Source of the DNA: Phymatolithon calcareum | Taxonomy: Eukaryota; Rhodophyta; Florideophyceae; Hapalidiales | DNA: 64,000 bases | Assembly (NCBI GenBank): GCA_977006965.1 | Contig: OZ345353.1 | Coordinates: 2,790,001-2,854,000, forward strand | Reading direction: 5' to 3' | Part shown: in pieces, positions 10,700 to 23,100 of the stretch | Position numbering within the stretch: the stretch's first letter is position 1 | Layout of the letters: each line of letters starts with the position of its first letter | Notes under the pieces: generated by a model | The model's input: the letters and a program-made list of their open reading frames with translations, nothing else | What the model was told of the DNA's origin: nothing | Databases searched by the model: none | Translations under genes and position numbers: made by a program

Positions 10700-13600
10700 C
10701 CTGAGACCTTTTTGATTTCGATCGTTTGCGAAGCTTCGGGAAACTAATATTATTCCCTATGCGATTACAAGTTCTTTTCGAAATGGAAGCATTACGCTGT
10801 CCAGCGGGAAGCGTTGACTGGACTGATGGGGGTCGGAGCAAAGCTCAAGTCGTGCGTGCACTTCCTACCACTCCAACCCCACTCGTTGGGCTAAGCGCCG
10901 TGGGAGGCAGGATCACGGCGTCAAACCACAATCCCAACGAAGAAGAACGGGACAAGGCAACCAAATTTCCGCGGAAAACTTAGAGAAGCCGTCGCGGAAG
11001 CCACCTGCAATCGTCAGCGGGCTCGAAATATCAAAACATGGAATTTTCCATGAAACGGACCTGTACAGCACACCGGTCAACTGGAGCAATCACACGAGCA
11101 AGGTTGCGCGCCAATCCTGGGACTGGAGATAAAACCGATAGCGAAGAGCCGATACGAGAAACGAACAGCACCTTCAAACGGATAAAAACGTCAACAAGAG
11201 CAGTCACGGTAGGAGAAAACCCAACCCAACAACTATATTTGTGAAACATCGAAATGTCGTCGAGTGTGGTGATTTCAGCAAGAAGGAAACGCTCAAATTC
11301 TCAGGAGGAAGAGCTCTAACACCAATAGTGCTCGAATGAAAAGAGTGAACATCCGTCAAAGAAGTCTCTTGTGGCGAAGAGTTCATAAACTAAGGCACAC
11401 CGAAAAGTGCAAATCTAAGGCAGACAGCACTATCAGAACAGAAAAAGTGTATTAAAAAGCAAGCTCAGAGATGCATCGACGAAGCAGACAATCCAACTAC
11501 CCCAGATAGAAAGGCGATAGAAGTTGCCCATCAGCCGAAGCCGTGAAGGAGCTCGAACCGCATCTAGGTGTGCTGGAATCGAGATTGGAAACCTCAGAAT
11601 CCAAGTTCGCAGACACCGACGGAAAAATTGTAACCTGAAAGCAACAGTGAGGACTCTATCGGAAGAGAACAGGAAGCTTCGCCGCGAAGCTCTAGGGGCA
11701 CTAGAGGAATCATCCGTAAAACCAGATTCCAGAGGAGAGCCGACGAACACCGAGGAATACTCCAATGACTTCGTCAAGAGAACATAAATTCCTCCAGGTA
11801 GGTCTTACAAGGAGGCCACAAGCGCTCCTAATAGATACTGCGCATCCGTGGCTTCAAATGAGCTTGAAAAATAGTTTTACGAGGGCCTGGAGAGGGCATC
11901 CGACCGGAGACTCAGATCCATGGAAATTGTTGAGTTACGTAAGCTCGAACAATACCCTCGAAAACACGCATAAACCATAATTTCCGACAAATAATGCGGA
12001 AGGAGGGCGAACCAACAGGCAAAGAAGATGACGAAACCGAGGGACAGCAGTCCATCAGTGGATATCAGGAAACTAAGCAAGATGAACCATCTAACACAAT
12101 AATCGAGTCAGTTGTGGAAAACGAGACTGCTCAGCTCGTCGACCAGAAATATAATCTACGAACCGAGAGGCGAGCCCTCAAATCTCACCGGAGACCCAGA
12201 ATAATACGCCCATCGCAAATTCGGAGCAATCGCAGCCAAAAATAATATTAACAGATATTGGAGAATGGCAACAATGAACGTCTGGGGATCACCAGAAACT
12301 CCGGAGTATCTACATAAGGTGGTACAAAATCGCAAGGTCGACATTATTGGGCTCACGGAGACAGATCTGAGATCCGAAACGCGCATCCGGACCGATATAT
12401 TCTGTATAAACGCTCAATACCCGAACTGATAACACCAGATGGGCTCCTTAAACAAAATCCTGGAGCAAGAAGGCGCGGTACAGCGAGAAACTTTGGAGGA
12501 GTATCACTCGTGTTCCGCAGTGGATTTGGAGTGAACCACATCTTCAAGTATGCAAATGTACACTTTAAAGCCATTTTCGCTCAACTAGGCGGACTAAAAG
12601 TTGGAATAGTGTACACGCCACCAAGGTCCACTCGTGTGGGGTTGTTAAACGCACAAGTCGGCACACTCGCTGTGGTCGGGTTTTCCCCTGGCAAAAGCCG
12701 AGGGCGCCGCGAAGCCGTGACCTTTATAGAAAAAGAATTCGATTAAAATATGACTTGGCAGTATGAGAAATGGATCAATTGAAATTGTAATGCGTAGAGT
12801 GTAAGCATATGTAAGCTGTAAGCAGTGGTTCTAGGGTTTGCCCTTGGTGATCCTTCATGGTGTATGTACGCATCGAAATCTACGGTACTGTAATGACTGT
12901 AATACTATCTGTAAATGCAGGCTAAAATGACAATTTGAAGGGAGCTAGTCTTATAGGAAATGGGGAGTATGATAGTGACGTTGAACGCCACAACTCGTCA
13001 GGAAACAGACAAGTGCCTCCAATTAATTAACAGGAATGCAAGGGTCAAGCACTCATTTGTTGTTCCTGGAACTCGAAACACAAGCTGGTGGACAGACAGT
13101 CCAACAGAAAGGGCAACCAACTCGCCCAGTGGGCAGAAAGGAAAAGATAGGACCCAAGAGCAAGCAAAGGACTGACATTCCAGATGAAGACGTATGGGAG
13201 CAAAATCGACTCCTTCGTCTCAAAAAGGAGAGAAATATCCGCGCTGTACTCTCCAGAAGACATATGGACAGGGGTTACACAGCACAGGCCTGTATGTACG
13301 CGCCTTAGAAGCCGGCAAGATTTTGACCCAAGCCAGTTCAAGAGACCAGTCAGTGTAAGAGACCGAGATGACACACAAAGGAAAAATGAAATCAAGGAAC
13401 GAAATCGCAGTCTCATTGAGGACCTTAAGGGAAGTACCTCCCCCGAATTGGTATCGGACATCTACGAGGAGATTGTGGACCTCGGAGGAAAGTCAAGAGG
13501 AGAATCTAAGAAAGAAGCCGCGCTTTGCAAGTACCACGAAGGTATTCCCGGAGTCATAGACAACCTCAAGAAGTGCAGGAATGTAAGAGATCTACACCAG

Positions 13601-16600
13601 GTGTACAAGGGACTTCTTAAAACCTGGTGTGATCCGCGGAGAGCCGGAAAACGCATCCCAGAAAGCTAAAAGTCATTTGGAATACAGATTTCGACAAAAT
13701 GGAACTGAAGCGAATGAAACTCTAGAGGAATGCCAGATGATCGCACTGACCGGAAGACTGGGGTCGTTACCACGAGTGTAAGTACCAAGTCAGAACCTTG
13801 GTGAACAAGAGGAAGAAAGAGAAGTATCAAGAATACATTGCCGAGCTCGAGGAGAAGGATGGACAAACGGCTTTGAAGCAAATTTCCAAGATGAAAGAGA
13901 AAATTCGAATAAGAACGCTAAGAAACAAGATGACAGGAAGCCCCATTAAATGCGCTAAATTCTCAGCCCTCATCTCGGCGATATGCCATAGCGCCGAAAA
14001 GTGGCAACGCGGACTTAGAAAATTCTCCTGCCCCGAGGACATGAGTACAAAAATTGAAGCGGCTATCCGAAAAGGACCAAACGGAAAGGCACTGGGCTTA
14101 GACGAGGTGAAGCCTGAAATGCTAAAAGTTGATATACCGCTCAACGCTCATGTGCTTACAGCCTTGCGGGAGGCCTGCGGGAGGTGTGGCGATACGCCTC
14201 GGCACAGGCAGAAAGCGGATTTCCCTGCTGAGTCACCCAAGGAAAATTATTGAGACAGCTATTGATAAGAAGCTGCACACAGTATGCTTAAACCACTGGT
14301 ATCAGCTTGTGTTCCAGAAGGGGAAGAGCACTGAACTGGCCATCCTAAGAGCTACTGAGCTACTAAAAGAGGATCAGAGATGTGTAGTAGCATTGGACCT
14401 TAAGGCTGTCTACGACACAGTTCCGAGAGTACACTTCGTGAAAGGAATCATACAAGTACTGCCCAAGGAGATCTGCGCAATGGCCGAGGTGTTCTTGACA
14501 CCATACTGGGAAGCAACAATTGGTGATGCTAACAGAAACTGGTTTCCAGCTGACATGGGGGTCCCACACGGGTCCCCTCTCAGTTCAAGCCTCTACAAAA
14601 TTTTTCATGGATGAATTCGCCGAGCGAATGAGCCGGGCATCAAAAACCTGGGCTGAAATTCCGGCTATTCTTTGTTCTTCTTTTTGCGAAATCCCCCGCT
14701 GTATTGCAAGGACTATTGGATATAGCTACCCAATGGGCACAAGAGCGAGAAAACAAGGGAAAAGCGAAGTCCTCGAATCAGAGGAAACATTATACAAGAC
14801 ATTCAAGCTCGCGAACAGGTTCTGGCACATGTACCGGAGGTCACGTACCTTGGAGTATCCCTAGACCCTGGATTAGTCACAGGTACGCTAATGATGCAAC
14901 GACTAAAGAAAGCAAGGACGGCCGTATACGAGTTGCGTACACTGGGGGTGTTCAAGAAAGGGCTAAGTATACAGAAGTGTATTCAAATATACAAGGCGCT
15001 AGTACAGCCACGCTGGGAGTACACAATGCACTTAACGCCCTGGACAGAAGACATACAATATGCCTTCAAGGAAATAGAAATAACATTCTTCAACCAAGTA
15101 TTCGGGCCATTGGCCCGAGGAAGGACGGACAGGCTCCGTCTCATGTGCCGGATCCAGACGGCCCCACATGGACGAGAAATCTTGTCCTTCAAAATGCTGA
15201 GAAGGATCAAGGCGAAAGAATGTATGTATTCAAATGAATCGCCTGAAAGCAGAAACAACCATGAATGGCAGTACACAAGGAAAGACATCCCGCGATGGAG
15301 ACCAGAGAGCCGTTTGGTGAAGCTGTAAAGCATATCCAAACAAACCAATATTCGCAAATATTTTGATCGAAATTTCTGGAAATTGAAGAAGACCGCCTCG
15401 AATCGAAGCGGAAAAGGAAGATTCCATACGCCAGCAATCCTCAAGTTACCCATGATGAAGCACAGACAACTCGCCCTGCAGTATGCCCGTGGCAGATTCC
15501 CACAGATGGCATCGGGTATGGCTGATGAATTCGGCACCAGAGCCAGAGAGCATATAGAGACCCTTGAACGCACTCTAGTAGGGTACGACCTCGAAGGAGA
15601 AAAAAGACTGGAAGCAGAAAAGGCGCTAGATGAGCTTTTAATATTTAGCAAGACAATCAAAGAACGCATGGAGAACGAAGAATGCCTGTATTGATTCGCA
15701 GAAGGTAAGGCAAAAGCGTCGAGTCCTAGCACCAACAACCCCGGAGAGGGGGATATGTGTTGATTTAGTTTAAAAGCTCCGACGGCCTCTCTTCAAGAGT
15801 AACAGGTCCGCTTTCGCACAATTTTCTAAGCTAATGTAGTTTGACTGTTCAGTATACCCTTGATTCGTATTTCTCTCACAACAAGTGCTCTGGTGAGTCG
15901 TTTACATTCATATTCAATTTCAGCACTAATCTCGGATGAAGATAGAATGCGTTGGAGCGCGACCAGCTCAATCACGGCTGTGACGCCAATGTATGCACCT
16001 AGTACTGATTTTCTCCAAAGAGGTGCTCTGTTGAATATCAGCCGCAGGCATCGCAGCCGTGTAGACATTTCTCTTACGCGGAGAAGCACCGGTAGATTGT
16101 TCGAATCAGTTCCTATCTTGAGCGATCTTCCCTCTTCTTCCTTTGCCCATACTCAATTATTTCTTTTCTTCGCCCTTTCTTTGAGACTGACCCCTCCTCC
16201 GCTTTATCGAGAGCTTGCTGCAGATCTTCATATTTCTTGAGGCACTCTATGTCCTTGGTTGCCTCCCAGAATACTCATCTGCCTCATCGAGGCGCTTCTT
16301 GTCTCACTAGACTCGCAGAGAACCTTTCTGCTTGGTGTCTTCTCCTCATGGCTGGTGGTTCTAGTCGGCAGAGAACGCGCATTCTACCATGGCGGTGCTG
16401 GGCATATGTCCCAAAAACATTCTTGAAGAATAAACATTCTGCAGATTCGATTGCTGATTTTAATCGCTTTTTCAGTGACGTCACGTGGAGTGCATACTCC
16501 CACTTTGGCAAAGTAATCGACTTGAAGATTCTAATGCATGTCACAGGCTGAAAGCCTCGAACATTGACTCCAATATGCCTCAGTTCTTGTGTATGCACCC

Positions 16601-17108
16601 CACTGCATTTCGTACTCTTGATAACGCCATGTCGTCCGTTACGCCTTTGTGGTTCATGGTTATCCCGAGATACGAGAGCCTCCATGCTTCATGAAGAACT
16701 CGAACCGCAATGTGAAGGTGTGTTTCGGAAGTCCCTTGTATTTAAGGATCTCGCTCTTTCCTGGCTTTGTGTTCCAGCTCATACCATTTTCCTTCGCCAA
16801 GGTCGTCACTATATAAAGCAGCTTCTGCAGTCCTTCTCCATCCTTTGATTGCAGCTGGACATTGTCAGCGAACAGATGCGCTGGATTATCAGAGACATCA
16901 CTGGGGACCTTGAAGACCGCTTCCGCGAATGTGTCCATGACCCCGTAGAGGACTGAGATAGGATTACCATGAGTCCTGAGTTTTACCGCCCGCCATTCTG
17001 GTGAACGTTTCGTGAGCTGCGCAAAGATAGGTAGCATCAGAGGAAGCCTTGCCCATATCTTCGGAAGTCTGTGAAGCCTTTAAAAAAACTTGAATTATTT
17101 ATATAAAA
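10700..17108 (+). mobile_element. Long decayed LINE (ORF1, endonuclease, RT), family A, with nested insertion
   Basis: Degenerate plus-strand frames appear in LINE order. An ORF1-like basic region spans about 10730-12240 (ending QKYNLRTERRALKSHRRPR). An apurinic-endonuclease-like start follows at 12265-12390 (ATMNVWG, DIIGLTETDL), continuing at 12500-12740. RT begins about 14050 (GKALGLDEVKPEMLK) and runs to a stop near 15692. The 3' tail is displaced to 16952-17108 by a nested antisense LINE (15750-16940). Many stops and frameshifts are present. The 5' limit is uncertain. Confidence 0.75.
15750..16940 (-). mobile_element. Nested antisense LINE fragment in the 3' region of the long LINE
   Basis: Minus-strand frames encode RT from just before the active site (HLFADNVQLQS, with FADD altered to FADN) to the C-terminal part (PKWEYALHVTS, RLEPPAMRRRHQAE). 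The low-coordinate end has an LINE-type 3' end (GGAGCTTTTAAAC on the minus strand). It is flanked by CCCCGGAGAGG (15739-15749) and CCCCGTAGAGG (16941-16951), an 11-bp target duplication with one change. The host LINE tail resumes immediately after it. Confidence 0.8.
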
Positions 17109-17832
17109 AAGTACGCTGTCCATTTACAAAACTAGAAGTTTTCCTCAGATGACGAATGTACTCTCCCAAAATTGAAAGATGTGCTGTTATCCTTTGGGAC
17201 CAGTATAAATCATACACGGGCCTCATACGAATATCCTGAGACACAGACACTTCAGAGCTCTTATCACTTTGCAGACGCTACAATTCTCTGGAAAGAGAGT
17301 CTTTAAAATGCTGGGTGCTTTGCCTAAATCTTCCTCCAGAACACATTGGAACGTATACTATATATAGGGAGGATAAGATCTATTATGGAAATTTTCCTTT
17401 AATATGCGCACTGCCAATCCAGCGAGATGATTGCAGAACGCATGTCTAAACAAACTCCTAAAAGTCCAAAATGAGCATTCCTGGTGTCCAGGCAAGCGCT
17501 ATAGAAATGAAGCTTTGCAGAAATCCGTCAACCTGAAGTGAGCCCTGTCAATTCTAGATGGTCACGTGTAGCTCTTTGTCTATGCGCTTCCTCCGTTAGA
17601 TACTTTCACCCTAGGTTTACAGTTTTTCGGTCCGTTTCTTGGGCAATCGTGTAGATATCTAGAATAGGCACAATTCTGAGAGCCTTAGTTTCTACTCTGC
17701 GAATGTGAAGTGGAAAAAGGGACCAGTTGAGCTAGGGTCGAACATTAAGTGTACGACCCGATCAATTTTAATCTAATAATTTTCAGAATTTTTTTGCTAG
17801 AAACGTTAGTGTCTCGACCGCTATTATTGGCA
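17109..17832. other. No recognisable gene
   Basis: No open frame of note and no recognised repeat lies between the LINE tail and the hAT-like MITE. Confidence 0.5.
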
Positions 17833-17840
17833 TTCCCTTC

Positions 17841-18259
17841 TAGGGATGGCTCTCCCGAAACATTGGCCCGGAGGGCCGTACTTGCCCTCTATCAGTGGCC
17901 CTCTAGAGGGGAGGGGCCCTCTTTGACCCTCATTACAGACCTGATTTCGGGCCCCGAAAAGCCCGAAACTGGGGAGGATTGTTTCATCAGACATCAGTAT
18001 CATACGTCAGAAGCACTGGCAGGTTGATTTCTCGTCCTGAATCCGTAGCCCTCATGCCATGAAGCTAATGCTGCGTCCACGTTTCTGTATACTGTACAAT
18101 TCTGTCCATACTCTAATATCATAAGCACTTCGTTGTCGTAAGAATATCATAAGCCCGAAAGGGGCCCTCTACTTGGCGCGAGGGAGAGGGCAAAATCCCC
18201 TCTTTGAGGTAAAAAAGGGCCCATTTCGGGGAGGGGCCCTTTCGGGAGGGCCATCCCTA
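17841..18259. mobile_element. hAT-like MITE, 419 bp
   Basis: The terminal inverted repeats are TAGGGATGGCTCTCCCGAAA at 17841-17860 and its complement at 18240-18259, with one mismatch in 20. The element is flanked by a perfect 8-bp target duplication TTCCCTTC (17833-17840 and 18260-18267). The TIR sequence type and the 8-bp duplication are typical of the hAT superfamily. The interior has repeated GGGGAGGGGCCC and GGGCCCTC motifs near both ends and no transposase, so it is non-autonomous. Confidence 0.9.
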
Positions 18260-18721
18260 TTCCCTTCCATTGCAGAGTTGGCCAAGCTCAAACCTTGCTT
18301 CAAAGTGAGCTGAAACATTTATTTCGTGAACTGACTTATACGAAATGTCAAACTCCGATTGGATGAAACGCAATGACAAATGGAATCTCCACGTCACGTT
18401 GCAACGGTAACGAATCAAGTAGAATGCTCTCTGAGCGAATAGTTTTTGCACTGAAAAGCGTTTCTTGTGCAACTTTGTAAATACTATTTTTAACACAGCT
18501 TGAAAAAGGCGCCCATGTCCACGCTGATTATCCACATTTTCCGCATCCTCCGTGCAGTGTCAAATGATTTACTATTTTCTCCCTTGATTTGCACCTTGGC
18601 AATTCTGAACGAGATAAAACCCAACGCCATTTTGTATAAGCCGGATGTGTCTGGTGGCAGAGTCTGAAAGATACCTCAATCTCCTCAACATTCCGTTATC
18701 GTGCTCTCTACGAATCCTATC

Positions 18722-19066
18722 ATGTCCGACCTCCTCCGTGCCATTTGGAATTTGATTGTTTCTAGTGGTTCGGTAAGCCCCAGTCCGAATCGATCCCGTT
18801 CATTTCGTCTCGCTCTATTACAAGCTCGAAATCTCGAACGTGCACTCCGAGACTGTCGTTTGGCCCTGGAAGCAGAACGTGCCCGCCGTGCCGTCGTTTC
18901 TCACCAGCTCATGCTCACTCGACGCCGGATGATTGTGTATAGAGAGAACAGTCGAGCGGAGTCTTCTTTCAGTGGGTGCTCATCCGAGAGACCTGACCTT
19001 GAGTGCAACAAGAATGCGAAGTACTTTCGCAATGTTCGATTCAGTATCCCTCAAAGAAAAAATTAA
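18722..19066 (+). CDS. Hypothetical Arg-rich helical protein, 114 aa
   Basis: I do not recognise this protein. The frame is open further upstream but the first ATG is at 18722. The middle (residues about 22-70) is a charged, Arg-rich segment likely to be helical (LALLQARNLERALRDCRLAL), possibly a short coiled coil, followed by a Ser- and Lys-containing tail. A TATA-like TTTTGTATAAG lies about 90 bp upstream. There is no intron sign and no neighbour that suggests a role. It could be a small nuclear-encoded protein or a chance open frame. Confidence 0.35.
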   Translation: MSDLLRAIWNLIVSSGSVSPSPNRSRSFRLALLQARNLERALRDCRLALEAERARRAVVSHQLMLTRRRMIVYRENSRAESSFSGCSSERPDLECNKNAKYFRNVRFSIPQRKN

Positions 19067-19425
19067 GAATCCGAGCTCATCATGGGTTGTCTTTTCCTTC
19101 CGAACGTTGCCGTAGCAGAAACTGCCAGAATATGTCGTGAATCTTCATTGATGATTAGCTGTCGCGGCATGATGACATCAGGCAATGGATAATCATCACG
19201 TCTCCTGCGTATTCCGCTCCCGAAAACAAGCTATCACAGACAAAGTAGGCCAGAAGCAGAGGACAATAAAGGTACAAATATATGCACGTGGAAGGAATTA
19301 GAATCCGAGAAATCGGCCTCAATGTCAGCACATTGAAAGAATAGGGACACTGTTGTTACCCAGCGATAGAGTTTAGTGATATTTCAGATTTGGTAATCAT
19401 TTGATTTACTATCAGCGGTGATTAG
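19067..19425. other. No recognisable gene
   Basis: There is no open frame of note and no match to other parts of the window. Confidence 0.5.
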
Positions 19426-19720
19426 TTTCAGAAGTTAAGCTAGAAACGACATTCGTTTGGTGCTATATTCGTAGTCAGTCCTTCTTTTCAATGAAAAACA
19501 TATTTTCTTGTACTGGTGTCTAAGCTATTGCGCACAGGGAAGCTCCCATGTTACGCTTAGTGCGCGAATAGACGAAACCAGGTTAAACGCGCCACCCGAA
19601 TGCTAAATCTGTTCTATGATCGCCTTAATTCAGGAGACACAAAACAGGAGCGTCTGTCTTTTCCAATTCACGTGTGCAACGCACCGTGACACTAAAGAAA
19701 ATTGTAGCGCCAGGTTCAAA
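19426..19720 (+). repeat. Dispersed repeat, copy 1 (partner at 37755-38105)
   Basis: Starting at TTTCAGAAGTTAAGCTAGAA, the segment matches 37755-38105 in the same orientation with many substitutions. Shared islands include ATATTTTCTTGTAC and CACGTGTGCA. Copy 2 has an extra palindromic segment. There are no coding features and the class is unknown. Confidence 0.65.
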
Positions 19721-19956
19721 TGAAGCCGATGCCATGTGGATGAGCATAAGACCAGAAGAAGAACAAAGGAAAATTTTTTAATGTTCCCAACACGTCTGCA
19801 GACGTTTGTGGCAACATTGCGACTGGCAAGAGGCCGTGGGTATGGTCTATTTTTAGAGAACCCCGGGGTGAAAAAGGCGTTTAGATGGCCATTGTAGCGT
19901 GGCGAAGGCCGATGAAACCACTCGTCGCAATCGCGGTCTTCGTTGAGGATGCGACT

Positions 19957-20143
19957 TGTAGACACGCAATGCTGCACGAGAGTAATTAGGAACAATTACA
20001 TTCTCTGTGATATCATAACGCCCCTGCCCATTTGAAGCGGCGATCCTGATCGCACCTTAGACTGGGCACCTCATCATCGCATCACAGAGAATCACCCATT
20101 TCAAGATAAACCTTACCTTCTCTTTTCACTCACAGTGATTACA
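19957..20143 (+). repeat. 5' LTR, 187 bp, of the intact gypsy element
   Basis: The LTR is unusually short. It contains a perfect 12-bp inverted repeat (ATTCTCTGTGAT at 20000-20011, ATCACAGAGAAT at 20081-20092) enclosing a smaller perfect hairpin (GCGATC, CT, GATCGC at 20040-20053). Confidence 0.92.
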
Positions 20144-20199
20144 GAAATTTCTTTCCTGCAGGAGAATGTTAGAGTGTTAAGACGAAGATTGTTCAAGAA

Positions 20200-23100
20200 A
20201 TGGATGACCATCGAACCATGGGAAGCGGAAGTATTTCGTCGGCGCAACCCTCCGATCAGCAACCAACCGCCGCGCTGTTCCAACCCGTGAGCCACCCGAT
20301 TTTGCGGAGCCTCGACCCAAGAGTTGTAACAAGGTTTTTGAAGGAGAGGAAGCGGTACGAAGATGAGGTCAACGAGAAAAAGAAGGAAGTCCCGGCGATG
20401 ACGGTGGCATCTTACAAGGTGTCTATCGACAGGAGCCTTCTCGAGTCTATGTTCTTCCTTGGGAAGTTCAATGACATATCAAGAGCTAAGACAGCTGAAG
20501 CTCTGACATCAAACGATATTCAAAAGTTTATTGAAGGTTTGGTGCAAAAGAATGAAGACGACCAGGTACACCCGGAAATCATAGAGAAGGCTCTACACGG
20601 CCTTCGAATGCCAATGCACGTCGTACAAGCAGAGGCGAGGATTCTGGAGTTTGCTACAGATTTCTTTTCAAGATTAGAGGAAGCTGGGTACCCGAACTTC
20701 AAGCAAAACAATCCGAAGAAAACCATAGCCCTAATGCAGGATAAGGTTTTTCCAAAAAATTTGAAGAAGGTAATGGAAAGGCACCTCGAATATCAGCAAG
20801 GATTGAAGCAGGACCTCAGAGCCTATATCAATTTACTGTGCAAGGAAGCTGAGATATGCCAAAGGGCAGAAGGCATGCGCCCCAAGGTTACAAACTCAAC
20901 ACCGAAGAAGACGCAAAAATATGAATTCCAAGTGGACACGAAACCAAAGAAGTGGATTCCAATGTGTCTTAATCCCCCATGTGAGGCCAAAGGAAAAAGG
21001 CACTTCCTACGCGACTGCGAAGATTGCGAAGAAGACGAGAAGAAACGGCTACTGGAGGAATACAAGAAGAAGAAAACGAAACAGAAAGGCGCGAAGAAAG
21101 TGTCGAGCCGAAACAGTGACGCATATCCAACAAATACCACACTCATCAAGGCAAGATTTGGGGGAGTGGAATCCAGACTGATATGCGCGGATGCGGGTTC
21201 AGATATCAATCTGATGCCTCCGGACCTTTACGCAACGTTAATGGAAACCGGGGCCCGAATCGAAACGAAGACGTTCCAGAATGAACGCAAATATGGATTG
21301 GCAGCAGCAACCAATTCAGAGAACAAACCTATCTATATCTCCTGCAATAAGGAGGTGAAGGTTACAACAGAGCTCTTCATCCGTCATGCAAAAACGCTCA
21401 CAATACGAGAATTGGTGTGGCAGGTTGCAGACCAAGAGGTTAAAGAGCCCCTACTCGGACGACCAATACTAGAAGCACTTGGACTAGACACAAAAAGCGT
21501 CCTTGAAGCAGCATGCGATCGATATGAAGGTGTGGTGCAAGCTAATCATCTCATCAATGAAAAGCAGTATCGTGAAGGAACTATTGCCAGAATCATGTCA
21601 GATGGAGTTTATCATTCCGATAAGGCCGCTTATGATTACGATGACGGATCTGACAGCGATGAAGACTGGTTGGACTTGGGTACCGATACCAAGGAGGAGA
21701 TGGACGAAGCTCTGGCAAAAATGATGACTAAAGCAGCGGAAGAAGGACTGTCAAAATCTGGACAGGAAACGTTACGCGAGATGCTAGAAACGTATCGAGA
21801 TGTCTTCAGATTACGCCTTGGAAATGACCCGCCCGCTAGGGTCGAACCGATGAGAGTCGTATTGAAGCCCGGCATCACACCAGTGATATGCAAGCCGAGG
21901 CGATACACGGCCGACCAACGCGATTTCATGTCCAAGTATATGTCCAAGTTAGAGGAATATGGGTTTATTGCGCCTAACTCAAACGCCACGTGGGCCGCAG
22001 CACCACTATTGGTACCGAAAGCACCACCAGCGAATTATCGAATGACGTTCGATTTAACCCCGGCGAATGCAAGGACGGTACCTGTGTCATGGCCAATGCC
22101 GAATATTGATGCAGAACTCATGGATGTCGCTGGTAGCAAGTTCTTTGCTACGATGGACTTTTGCAGTGGGTACTGGCAACTACCCCTGGACGAAGAAGGT
22201 CAGAATGCGCACAGTTTCCACACGCCATTTGGGATATTCAAGCCATTACGGACATTGCAAGGTGCGATGAACAGCGGAGCGAATTTTCAATCCCGAGTCG
22301 AACCGTGCTTTGTGACCCTGCGAGAATTTTTGAAGGCTTGGCTTGACGATTTTCTTTTTCACGCAAAAACAGAACCAAGTCTTTTAATGGCATTGAGAGA
22401 ATGTCTCAAGATTTGTGAAGAGAGACAACTGAAAATCAGCGCAAGGAAGTCTGTGCTATTCACTAAGCAAGTACGTTGGTGTGGCCGACTAATTGATGAA
22501 CGTGGGATACAATGTGATCCCCGGAGACTCAGTGGTCTCAAAGAGATACATATGCCCAAGAATGCAGCAGAGCTATGCCAATACTTACACTGCGTCCAGT
22601 GGATGGCTTCAAGTATACCTGATTTCGCACACCGAAGTGAAGCGTTACGAAGCGTTCTGGAAACTGCTTACGACAAAGCGGGGTCGCGCAAGAAGAAAGC
22701 GATTCAAAAATTTTCGTTGGACAGCCTCGGGTGGGGACCAGAACACAAAGAGTCATTCAAGTCGCTGCAAGAAACTCTCCGAAATGCGGTAAAGCTATCA
22801 CACCGACACTATAGCAAAGCGATCTGTATATTTACGGATGCCTCGGATGCGCATTGGGCCGCCGTGGTTACGCAATGCGATGAGAGCGAACTGGCAAAGG
22901 ACATAATGCAGCAAAAGCATGAGCCGCTGGCATTTCTTAGTTCATCTTTCAAGAGAGCACAAGAACGATGGAGCACATTCGAGAAGGAAGCCTGTGCCAT
23001 TTTGAAGTGCTTCCGGAAGCTCGACTACATGCTCGCAGGGGAAACAAACATCCACCTATACACTGATCATAGGAACCTGCTATTTGCATTTCATCCGATG

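Noticed and set aside
16942-17037. Apparent continuation of the nested LINE's RT upstream of 16940 (minus frame reading GNPISVLYG before VMDTF)
   Set aside because: The target duplication CCCCGTAGAGG at 16941-16951 and the family A tail that follows show that this is host LINE 3' tail; the resemblance to the RT sequence SPSLYNIFMD is coincidental.
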